Positions 38,601 to 43,713 of a stretch of 64,000 nucleotides of DNA are shown one piece after another. Source of the DNA: PFJX01 sp031426735 (lineage in GTDB: Bacteria; Pseudomonadota; Gammaproteobacteria; Burkholderiales; Thiobacillaceae); assembly GCA_031426735.1 (NCBI GenBank), contig JASJPK010000029.1, positions 22,114 through 86,113 of the forward strand. Reading direction: 5' to 3'. Position 1 is the first letter of the stretch, and the number at the start of each line of letters is the position of its first letter. Made by a program: the position numbers and the translations under genes. A model generated the notes under the pieces. That model was not told the origin of the DNA. It searched no databases and was given only the letters and a program-made list of their open reading frames with translations.

Positions 38601-41592
38601 AGGCTCTATTAGCATCGTCACTAGCAGTGTTGGTTATTATGTTGCTGTTGGTGCGGGTACGGCACTTGCCACTGCTGGATCTCCATTACTAGCTGCGGCA
38701 GCCGTAACAGGAATTCTTACAATCACCGTATATAAAACGGTAGGAGGGATTGTTTCTGTAATAACGGGGCTTCAAGACAAAGAGTCCCCTATTAGCGGGG
38801 CGATATTTACGGACATATTAGGCACGCAATTTGGGACTGTAGGAAAATCAGCGGGTGGGTTGATAGATATCGGAATTGATCTCGCAATAGGCAGCAAAGT
38901 TGATTCATTAGGTGTTGTATTAAGTAAATCCCAAAATACATTGGAGTTTATTGACAAGACAAGCGGCGCTATGGATGTGTGGTTTGATTTTTTCGAAGAA
39001 GCAAATAAATTTCCCGGCACCCCAATAGATAATCCATCGTATGGACAAGGGTCGCTAGATAATTCTATTGTTGTCCCTGTTATTCCTCCCGCCTATGACC
39101 CCCATGACATGAATGTGAACCCGACTTACGGTCAAGGGTCACTAGTACAGTATGGAATGATCCCTGTCATCGCCCCCCGCGACCCCAACGACATCCTCGG
39201 CCCCCAAGGCTACGGCGAAGAACATTGGGTCAGCAGCCAGAACCCCCTGGCCTACACCATTCGCTATGAAAATCAAGCCAGTGCCACCGCGCCGGCCCAG
39301 CAGGTCAGCATCACCCAGAAACTGGATGACGATCTCAATCTGGCCAGTTTCCGTCTCGGCGATTTCGGCTGGGGCGATCTGGTTATTGACGTGCCTGAGG
39401 GCGTGTCCATATACACCACCCGCATCGACTTGCGCGACAGCCAGGGCTATCTGGTGGATGTCATCGCCGGCGTCGACGTGGAACGCCACGAGGCCTTCTG
39501 GACCTTCACCACCATTGACCCCGCCACCGGGGAAATCCCCGAGAACCCGACCATCGGCTTCCTGCCCACCAATGTAGTCAAGGGCGATGGCGAGGGCTTC
39601 GTCAACTACAGCATCCGCCTGAAGTCCGACGCGCCCACCGGCACGGTCATCGACGCCGCTGCCACCATCGTCTTCAGCACCCAGGAACCCATCGACACCC
39701 CGGCCATTTTCAACACCCTGGACCGCACCCTGCCGGAAAGCCGTACCGAAGGCAGCGCAACCGGCCCGTCGGACCAACCCGTCCCGGTCAATGTCTCCAG
39801 TACCCAGTTCCTGGTGCGCTGGTCCGGCACGGATAGTGGCGCCGCCCTGGCCGATTACAGCATCCATGTCTCCGACAACGGCGGCGCCTACATCCCCTGG
39901 CTGACCAACACCACGGAAACCGAAGCCCTGTTCGAGGGCCAGGCCGGGCACAGCTACGCCTTCTATAGCGTGGCCCGCGACCACGCCGGCAACCGCGAAA
40001 CCATACCCGCCCAGGCCGACCTGCTCGTCAGCGTGGCGGCGGACGCCAGCCTCAACGACCTCAGCGCCCCGACCATCCTGGCGCTTACCCCCGCCGCCGA
40101 CGGCATCTACGGCATCGGCCAGGCCCTGGAGTTCAGCCTGCACTTTAGCGAAACCGTTTTCGTGGAAACGGGCATAACCCCGCCCGCCTTGGCGCTGACC
40201 ATTGGTGCGAGCAACGAACTGGCCAGCTACGTTTCCGGCAGCGGCTCTGACACCCTGGTATTCCGCCACCTCGTGCAATCCGGCGCCCATGACAACGACG
40301 GCATTGCCTTGGGTGCATCACTGCTGCTGCAAGGTGGCAACCTGCGCGACGCAGCGGGCAACCCCCTCTCCGCCCTGGACTTCACCGCACAGGCCACCCC
40401 AGGCATCAGGATCAACAATCTGCCCACCGGCACGGTCGCGATCAGCGGCATCCCACATCTGGGCGAGACACTGACCGCCAGCAATACCCTGGACGACCTG
40501 GACGGCCTGGGCGCCATTGCCTACCAATGGAAGGCCGACAGCGTCGACATCCTCGGTGCCACCGGCGGCAGCCTCACGCTGACCGCCGCCGAGGCCGGCA
40601 AAACGATCCGCGTTCTGGCTCGCTACAACGACGGCCACGGCACTCCGGAAAGTGTCGCCAGCGCAGCTACAGCGCCAGTTGTCTCCACCCATCACGGAAC
40701 ACACGACAACAACCACCTTACCGCCCTCACCACCCACGACACCTTGATTGGCGGAAGCGGCGACGACACCTATACGGTCCTGGCGAGAAGCAACATCGTC
40801 AACGAAGGCCCCAGCGAAGGTAGCGACACGGTCCGCGCCCCCCTCTCCTGGACCCTGGGCGCCAATCTGGAAAACCTGGAACTGCTCGGCACACATCGAT
40901 TCAGCGCCAACGGCAACAGCCTCGACAACAGTCTCACCGGCAACGACGCCGGCAACCTGCTGAATGGCGGCCGCGGCGCCGACACGCTGAACGGCGGTGC
41001 CGGCAACGACACCTATGTGGTGGACCGCGCGAGTGACGTCATCCAGGAAACCGGCGCGGATACCGGTGACAGCGTGCGTAGCTGGGTCGACTGGACGTTG
41101 GGCGACAACCTGGAAAACCTGACCCTGCTCGGCTTCAAACCGCTCGACGGCAGCGGCAACAGCCTCAACAACCGCCTCACCGGCAACGGCCGCGCCAACG
41201 CGCTGGATGGCGACGATGGCAACGACACGCTGAACGGCGCCTCCGGCAACGACACGCTGACCGGCGGCGCCGGCAGCGACACGTTCGCCTTCACGACCCC
41301 GCTCAACGCTGTTCGCAACGTCGACACCCTCACCGATTTCGTTAGCGGCACGGACAAAATCGAACTCTCGTCGGCCATCTTCCGCGAAATGGGTTTCAGC
41401 GGCAGTCCGAGTTCGGATGTGTTCTTCCACGCCGGCAACGCGGCGCAGGATGCCGACGACCGCATCCTGTATGACCAGGGCAATGGCGCGTTGTCTTATG
41501 ACGCCGATGGTAGCGGTGCACTGGCGGCGGTGCGGTTTGCTGTGCTGAGTGGAGCGCCGGCCATGCTGTATTCGGATTTGCTGGTGGCGTGA
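26668..41592 (+). CDS. 4974-residue chimera: DUF4347, Calx-beta, RTX, cadherin, CARDB, RHS, RTX
   Basis: Residue order: DUF4347-like (about 8-165; FIDSAVQD, IHIISHG, LLYGCNVA); unrecognised region (165-625); Calx-beta-like (640-755); RTX with two long direct repeats, the second cut by an N-gap (about 1082-1115); an internal copy of the export cassette (1165-1368); two CADG Ig domains (1371-1570); two cadherin-like domains (1571-1766); eight CARDB domains (1768-2805) with a Gly-rich linker between the fifth and sixth; a PPC-like domain (2808-2910); Ig-like parts; RHS/YD repeats (about 3160-3970) ending in RARFYSEGDGRFVQPDP and YDPSGM; an AT-rich variable tip (about 3971-4168); a DPNDILGP module (4169-4352); Ig domains; and the terminal cassette (4675-4974). 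AGAAG precedes ATG 26668. It is probably a type I secreted adhesin carrying an RHS shell. No toxin fold is recognised in the tip. Confidence 0.85.
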   Translation: MNNANTNQIVFIDSAVQDREIILASLGVGTPWYIINNNENGLKQMAAVLADYSGLNAIHIISHGSIGSLQLGESLVTLNTLENQEVVLSSIGNALTETGDILLYGCNVAQGAVGQTFIQQFAVATGADVAASIDLTGAVRFGGDWALESNTAAIEAPALAMGSDYVQTLGTTETLNFSVNDASLWSAGAGFSFNHTFNELVFSLNPINVSGAPSADILGSSLGLDYALNASNIEFGIPITVGLSAGVFDLNYPVNAQIGLPSQVRYGDTFTVFTSPGAAINPSMVIDGPSLELSMDAIFKADITGHLGLTWDLAGPSAADATAIWGTVNDDNIFTNSTKPINETIGLYDLTLDSSGLDHVLNQNGNITQSTQGSRTVFRNPFITFGSDIDLNGLDGTATVLVPDYSTLADFSVSLHQDAPMFYVELDVDDIAGWAVSLINPAAGELISRLDHEYRANLEVLGVDLGSAYEAGILSLNLMAGLSPALKVGLDVQNIGVTLTASTGEIHSGHLGDAFSFTSPTTGSMSITSSYSLEGAVTVTPGLYFNVGWEAKIIGAEGQIVGMDIPKFFDSGESGYLFNPSGDFYTKEYFPELLDISHPVSFDLSGKDYAVAWGETTTESSVSTPGMPVSLTVTLIGADRLEQQGVSLLDEGHAGTRSATFRVTRSGDLSASTQANYSFVLGNGIDASDFAGSLPANGSLTFASDESVKNVTLTINGDTIAEVDEQITFNLTSEARINTPVTTLVIYSDDGHLINGSGEIFGTVRDDVINSSSGNDFIFAGLGNDRIGCGSGQDWIDGGSGTDSLTVDLSAATETVRYVFWDGDGNSVYAASGTYWRLDFHYADSFDTLHTALASAATFEVRSGWSDWLSYSVDYGHANYRNVENVNLTGGSSADLLIAQGTGSYAGGAGTDTFYADWSAANGAIVWDNDLNPNGVTANGNIVSGMERLLLVTGWGDDEIVNVNAGTDNHLSTGEGNDRIHLGAGSDYVDAGNGNNDIQVGDGNDTVYAGTGNDSITTGRGQDWVDGGSGTDSLTVDLSAATETVRYVFWDGDGNSVYAASGTYWRLDFHYADSFDTLHTAXXXXXXXXXXXXXXXXXXXXXXXXXXXXXXXXXXNDTFNNTAVTTDDSFKTGAGNDTILAGGGTDFIDAGTGNDTLDGGAGDDILVGGDGDDTYIIDSHGDVVTENADEGRDAVLTTLDSYTLGDHLEDLTYTGGGNFSGAGNDVGNTLTGGAGNDVLSGVAGNDGLQGGLGNDTLTGGEGVDAFVFASQLDAATNVDRITDFVSGSDRIQLLKTRFSGFDFSGITTSDSFFHLGVTAQDADDRILYDAATGDIYYDADGSGEQTAIRFAVLDGLPTLSYQDFEILATGPRPDRPLDNASATEDLAFSLQVPANIFADPGVPLAYAAQRGDGSALPAWLHFDAASLTFSGTPVNEDVGVLTVRLTATDQDGLSGGANFTVTVLNTNDAPTLEQPIADQNAMETVAFDFLIQAGTFAEVDAGDRLTYSFTAIPGEGMVHPAWLSLDPATGRFTGTPSDAETGTLTIQVTATDTVGATASEEFVLTIQDFNQAPTRIDLAGNHVDENAANGTIIGTLSTTDPDAADTTHSYRLVDDAGGRFTLSGDQLLVADGGLLDYEQHGSHTLQVESTDMGGMRVTQSLLISLNNINEAPSSLHLTHAEVAENSLGGVEVGSLLASDPEPGDSHTYQLLDDAGGRFVLDGNQIQVALGATLDYETQSSHTIRVRATDGGGLSLEQDMVIRLTNQDVDLQVAAVTLPAGLSSIQAGASFELSWSIATQGNEPSVSSWVDRIYLDDPNTPGLDRHLGDYSITTALPLGVPVQRIQTLHLPEDVSGNYRVIVITDALNQIVETGAEAESNNERASGNTLAVHPIPTANLVLDSVTAPASAFTGRGIEVQWVVRNTGEAPTSSPYWYDQIWLSSDGILNGGDTLLATVQNPGYLDIGQSYRNSAALTLPTGIEGNYRILVQTDSHQYIPENGREADNIAAGGALAVLPIPLSELSDPAVVSVSAPAQVFSGQRIDISYRIENAGQAAISTGAPAWLENIYLSTDTQLDGGDTLLSSTWRYLSPAQLPQPNGASSFSVTESVVLPMYFSGDYHFLVQISPNAANSNVFTSNDLGFDAEPTQVRLTPPPDLDITAVTVPASAQTGHAFIFSYSVENSSATATPSDGWHDRFYLSSDTTFDPQSDIPLASVWHAGALNGSDSYGGTVEATLPVGIEGSYYVIGVTDAAGALFETDENNNIKISAPVDIVLRQPDLVVTAVSVPQTALAGKSLLVNWSVNNQGEGDTLVSSWKDLVILSTDTILGNSDDRILGAYNHIGVLGPNETYLRSAAVALPHNLSGEFHVYVAADGYDAVDEGSNETNNAREAGTSITSDGNSGGGSGGGTGGGTGGNTGGNTGTPIEIIVRQPADLQITTVDIPATVASGQPFSLSYGVTNTGSGKTETAYWFDQVILSSDAILGNADDQILAYVHHYGVLDPQQSYQGTATITLPIDLQGNFQVFIRADAGNAVAEAEAGESNNVSPSANLAVTLSPTADLAITTLAASAQAVSGQNLDLTWTVTNQGGGDATGGWYQSFYLSRDQILDKTSDIYLGYERGSALNAGATEDFQLAARIPNGVAGQYYLFAVADSGDSVYERGAEGNNTTFAATPVQIALPSTALDLLNSHITLPADGVPGQTISISYSASNQGANTITGGWQDALYLSRDTTWDIDDPLFARLNLSGPLEAGASFSQTATAQLPGLALGDYHVILRGDIRNQIPETSETNNLQVSLDIIHIDVESLIPGTADSGVLAQGESVYYRIDAAAGETLKVMFDRAVSEGRTELYIRHGEMPSRSDYDHAYKLADSPDQAIVIPSTRAGTYYVMAYNAAGDAGDYSIQADTLHFSIDELSQHQGSNQGQVTVRINGAEFTTHTAARLIGADGVEHSASQVLWKDGNELWATFDLRGLAIGAYDLRLADGDQSAHLDDAFTVTHGALGHVEYGMETPPALRPGQSGTVRVYYQNTGETDALAPLLTVSGNALLKLQGEAEFAGTSLQLLGINSEGPAGILPPGAQGSFQLVIQPAFSGGGTINLAISTPQPDQALDWDTLLETSRPDGIDPASWAQIKVNLIEQFGSTTGEYQARLAETATYLDQLEGRTADISQLFRLDFLRASAGGALLRGEEPSAMGIGRDFAWDIRATRLENGDVLVTLPGAQLLFAKQADGSYQGDSDSTLRETGGAFELLQPSGSHIAFNLDGSLASLQNSYGHRVRASYSEGRLAGIGADNGDSLAFSYNAAGRLIQQTDQDGRVVSFGYDADNLYLTSITTPLGTTQYAYVSEPGAARGQLSSITYTDGAVRHFEYDVQGRLSREYANDGAESISYSHVGVNEVIVNDASGDSIHLWLNQFGQIAQTEDALGRISQMRYDADGNLIGIVNADGGTGSISYDAAGNPLTAQDALGHTVAFSYEAVHGQLTSVTDQRGNPIAYGYDAYGNLNSITYADGSRETYSYDADGLLNIAVNRRGETINYQFDDQGQLTGKTYADGSSASFAYDARGNLTRATDADSDTTFAYDASDRLTRVDDGDGRWVAYEYDAVGRRSQISDQAGHVSNYSYDALGHLARVSDSGDNTIASYSYDASGRLSRGDNGNGTYTTYEYDAAGQLTHLVNHQADGTVSSRFDYSYDAAGHRTEVTTLDGATHYDYDPIGQLTGVTLPDGRHIESRYDAAGNRISVEDNGALTNYVANDLNQYTDVGDTAYHYDADGNLTSKTESGITTTYGYDAENRLVSVTTPTDTWAYEYDALGNRIASIHNDERTEYLLDPTGLVNVVGEYDGSGNLLAHYSHGLGLESMANPTAGSLYYDFDALGSTAGLSNAGGIYLNQYAYLPFGENVLTTEGVANAFEYVGQWGVMAEGNGLDYMRARFYSEGDGRFVQPDPIGFAGGINIYAYTTNSPVNYYDPSGMVKEGQVILGSISIVTSSVGYYVAVGAGTALATAGSPLLAAAAVTGILTITVYKTVGGIVSVITGLQDKESPISGAIFTDILGTQFGTVGKSAGGLIDIGIDLAIGSKVDSLGVVLSKSQNTLEFIDKTSGAMDVWFDFFEEANKFPGTPIDNPSYGQGSLDNSIVVPVIPPAYDPHDMNVNPTYGQGSLVQYGMIPVIAPRDPNDILGPQGYGEEHWVSSQNPLAYTIRYENQASATAPAQQVSITQKLDDDLNLASFRLGDFGWGDLVIDVPEGVSIYTTRIDLRDSQGYLVDVIAGVDVERHEAFWTFTTIDPATGEIPENPTIGFLPTNVVKGDGEGFVNYSIRLKSDAPTGTVIDAAATIVFSTQEPIDTPAIFNTLDRTLPESRTEGSATGPSDQPVPVNVSSTQFLVRWSGTDSGAALADYSIHVSDNGGAYIPWLTNTTETEALFEGQAGHSYAFYSVARDHAGNRETIPAQADLLVSVAADASLNDLSAPTILALTPAADGIYGIGQALEFSLHFSETVFVETGITPPALALTIGASNELASYVSGSGSDTLVFRHLVQSGAHDNDGIALGASLLLQGGNLRDAAGNPLSALDFTAQATPGIRINNLPTGTVAISGIPHLGETLTASNTLDDLDGLGAIAYQWKADSVDILGATGGSLTLTAAEAGKTIRVLARYNDGHGTPESVASAATAPVVSTHHGTHDNNHLTALTTHDTLIGGSGDDTYTVLARSNIVNEGPSEGSDTVRAPLSWTLGANLENLELLGTHRFSANGNSLDNSLTGNDAGNLLNGGRGADTLNGGAGNDTYVVDRASDVIQETGADTGDSVRSWVDWTLGDNLENLTLLGFKPLDGSGNSLNNRLTGNGRANALDGDDGNDTLNGASGNDTLTGGAGSDTFAFTTPLNAVRNVDTLTDFVSGTDKIELSSAIFREMGFSGSPSSDVFFHAGNAAQDADDRILYDQGNGALSYDADGSGALAAVRFAVLSGAPAMLYSDLLVA
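29068..29223 (+). repeat. Direct repeat, copy 1 (156 bp)
   Basis: These bases are identical to 29755-29910, 687 bp downstream. They encode GTDSLTVDLSAATETVRYVF and the following 32 residues within the RTX part of the giant chimera. Confidence 0.95.
29755..29910 (+). repeat. Direct repeat, copy 2 (156 bp), ends at the N-gap
   Basis: Identical to 29068-29223. The known sequence stops inside the repeat, which explains why the assembly broke here. Confidence 0.95.
29911..30010. other. Scaffold gap of 100 N
   Basis: Exactly 100 N, a common placeholder length. The reading frame continues through it. By comparison with repeat copy 1 the missing stretch would be about 310 bp (equivalent to 29224-29533); both 310 and 100 leave remainder 1 on division by 3, so the frame is kept either way. 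Confidence 0.9.
30160..30771 (+). other. Internal copy of the C-terminal export cassette
   Basis: This part of the 26668-41592 gene encodes GDDTYIIDSHGD, LEDLTYTGGGNFSG, NVDRITDFVSGSDRIQL, FFHLG, DADDRILYD, YYDADGSG and LSYQDFEIL. That is the same order as the C-termini of six genes here, but no stop follows and the protein runs on into Ig domains. It is more diverged than the terminal cassettes. Confidence 0.8.
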
Positions 41593-41687
41593 CCGTGGCG
41601 CTGTTTCAGCCAATTCACGATTTTGGTCAGGCTGCTCAACGCGAATACACTTGCCGAACACAGCAAATTTATTCGGTTCTTAAGGTC

Positions 41688-41787
41688 GTCATTCCCGCGT
41701 AGACGGGAATCCAGATTCATCCGTCTAATCAGGCTTATATGAAACTGATTTGATCAATGAACTGGATTCCCGCCTGCGGGAATGACG
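41688..41787. repeat. Inverted pair of CATTCCCGC elements
   Basis: 41688-41714 (GTCATTCCCG...GGAATCCAG) and 41763-41787 (CTGGATTCCC...GGGAATGAC) are inverted copies separated by about 50 bp of AT-rich sequence. The right copy overlaps the longest possible reading frame of the next gene, which is one reason to place that gene's start further in. Confidence 0.75.
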
Positions 41788-41855
41788 TAATTCAAGGATT
41801 ATCGCCAGATCGAATTTGCTCTGACTTGCCACAACCGCCCCGTGCCGTACCGATC

Positions 41856-43403
41856 ATGACCCGTAAAAAGCTCCCCATCGGCATTCAGACCTTCCGCGAG
41901 ATTCGCGAAAGCGGCTGTTATTACGTCGACAAAACCCCCTTCGCGCGGCAATTGCTGGATCAAGGCAAGTACTTCTTTCTCTCCCGTCCACGCCGCTTCG
42001 GCAAAAGCCTGTTCCTCGATACGTTGAAGGAATTGTTCGAGGGCAATGCCGCGCTATTTACCGGTCTGTATGCCGAAACCCATTGGGACTGGTCGGTCAG
42101 TTATCCAGTGCTGCGCTTCAGTTTCGGTGGTGGGGTGCTGGGCTCGCTGGGCGATCTGGGACAAAGCCTGCATGAGCAATTGACCCATCATGAAACCCGG
42201 TTCGGCTTGCCGGCCGCCTTTCCGGATGTGCGTAGCCGCTTCAAATCTTTGATCCGTCAATTGCACGAGAAAGTTGGCCAGCGCGTGGTCGTCCTGATCG
42301 ACGAATACGACAAGCCGATTCTCGACCGCATCGAGCAGCCGGACATCGCCCGCGACATCCGCGAAGGCCTGAAAGATTTCTACTCGGTAATCAAGGACAG
42401 CGATGCGCATGTCCGCTTCGCTTTTCTTACCGGGGTGTCCAAGTTCAGCAAGGTCAGTTTGTTTTCTGGCCTCAACAACCTGGAAGACATCACGGTTTCG
42501 TCCACCTATTCAGCCATTTGCGGCTACACCGATGCCGATGTCGACCAAGTCTTCGCCCCTGAGCTTGAAGGCCTGGATCGTGAAGCGATTCAACATTGGT
42601 ACAACGGCTATAACTGGACCGGCGAAGCGGTCTACAACCCGTTCGATCTGTTGCTGCTGTTCCGCAACCGCGAATTCAAACCCTATTGGTTCGAGACCGG
42701 AACGCCCACTTTCCTGATCAAGCTGCTGGCGGAACGCCAGGCCTGGCTGCCGGAACTGGGGCAACTGCAAACCGAGGCGAACATCCTCTCTACCTTTGAT
42801 GTCGGCGATATCCCGACCGAGGCGCTGATGTTCCAGGCGGGCTATCTCACCATCGATACGCAAGAACACATCTTCGGCGAATACCGTTATCGCCTGCGCT
42901 ACCCCAACCAGGAGGTTTATCAAAGCCTGAGCAATAGCCTGCTGAAAACCTGGACGCCGGATGCCCGCCCGGTGTTCGTCAACAAGAGCCGGCTGGGCGA
43001 CATTCTGATCGCCCACGACATCCCCGCCCTGCGCGATCTCATCACCGCCTTCTTCAGCAGCATTCCGCACGACTGGTATCGCAACAACCCTATCGCCCAG
43101 TACGAGGGCTATTACGCCAGCGTGTTCTACGCCTATTTCGCGGCGCTCGGCCTCGATCTCACGCTGGAAGACGGCAGCAATCAGGGGCGTCTCGACATGG
43201 CACTGAAGTTCGATGGCCATGTCTATCTGTTCGAATTCAAGGTGGTCGAACTCGTCCCCGACGGCCGAGCGCTGCAACAGATCAAGGACCGGGGTTATGC
43301 CAACAAATACCGCGCGCTGGGCCAGCCGATCCATCTGATCGGCGTCGAGTTCAGCAAGGAATCGCGCGCGGTGGTGGGGTTCGAGGTGGAAACGCTGGCG
43401 TAG
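41856..43403 (+). CDS. AAA-ATPase-like protein with PD-(D/E)XK nuclease-like C-terminus
   Basis: 515 residues from ATG 41856 (MTRKKLPIGIQTF). The frame extends upstream to 41757 but that part translates an intergenic palindrome, so I reject it; no clear Shine-Dalgarno precedes either. It matches the AAA-ATPase_like (PF09820) plus PDDEXK_9 (PF08011) architecture. The N-terminus has YYVDKT and a Walker A-like RPRRFGKS (residues about 44-51); a Walker B-like VVVLIDEYDKP has its Asp near 149. The C-terminal nuclease-like fold shows D447 (GRLDMAL) and E460-F-K462. Families of this type occur in many scattered copies and are often linked to mobile or selfish elements; their biological role is poorly known. 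It is flanked on both sides by palindromes and has no obvious functional link to the RTX genes. Confidence 0.85.
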   Translation: MTRKKLPIGIQTFREIRESGCYYVDKTPFARQLLDQGKYFFLSRPRRFGKSLFLDTLKELFEGNAALFTGLYAETHWDWSVSYPVLRFSFGGGVLGSLGDLGQSLHEQLTHHETRFGLPAAFPDVRSRFKSLIRQLHEKVGQRVVVLIDEYDKPILDRIEQPDIARDIREGLKDFYSVIKDSDAHVRFAFLTGVSKFSKVSLFSGLNNLEDITVSSTYSAICGYTDADVDQVFAPELEGLDREAIQHWYNGYNWTGEAVYNPFDLLLLFRNREFKPYWFETGTPTFLIKLLAERQAWLPELGQLQTEANILSTFDVGDIPTEALMFQAGYLTIDTQEHIFGEYRYRLRYPNQEVYQSLSNSLLKTWTPDARPVFVNKSRLGDILIAHDIPALRDLITAFFSSIPHDWYRNNPIAQYEGYYASVFYAYFAALGLDLTLEDGSNQGRLDMALKFDGHVYLFEFKVVELVPDGRALQQIKDRGYANKYRALGQPIHLIGVEFSKESRAVVGFEVETLA

Positions 43404-43713
43404 GATTCAACTTCCAAGGCGGCAGAGAAACATTCGATACCCAAAATAGACCGTAGGATGGGCCAAGCGCAGCGGGCCCATCAACCCGCGGCGACTGGCG
43501 CAGTTGTTGGGCCGATATCAATCCGCCGCACCGGTGCGGAGTGTAGGAGCGCCTTCCAAGGCGCGATTAAGCCGCCATCGCGCCTTGGAAGGCGCTCCTA
43601 CATCGCTGCTATTACGCCGGTAACAGCGATGGGCCCGCTGCGCTTGGCCCATCCTACGGTCACTAACGGACATGGATTGAAGCGGCCCCGGAGGCACATA
43701 TTCGTGCACTGAA
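43404..43713. repeat. 310-bp intergenic region of nested palindromes
   Basis: No gene is seen. An outer inverted pair, GTAGGATGGGCCAAGCGCAG..., lies at 43453-43482 and 43628-43657. Inside it is an inverted pair of the GTAGGAGCGCC element at 43543-43568 and 43577-43601. Two unrelated repeat families are thus nested in one structure. A GGAGG at 43690-43694 is about 20 bases from the next GTG, too far to be an ideal ribosome site. Confidence 0.8.

Noticed and set aside
38580..39170. A named toxin domain in the RHS tip
   Set aside because: I see hydrophobic and soluble stretches but no motif of a known nuclease, deaminase or other toxin fold, and no immunity gene follows.
41757..41855. N-terminal extension of the AAA/PD-(D/E)XK gene
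   Set aside because: It translates an intergenic palindrome (CTGGATTCCCGCC...) found in other places, and the family homology starts at ATG 41856.
41856..43403. Immunity or antitoxin gene for the RHS protein
   Set aside because: The product is an AAA-like/PD-(D/E)XK protein with intact motifs, far from the small size of usual immunity proteins.
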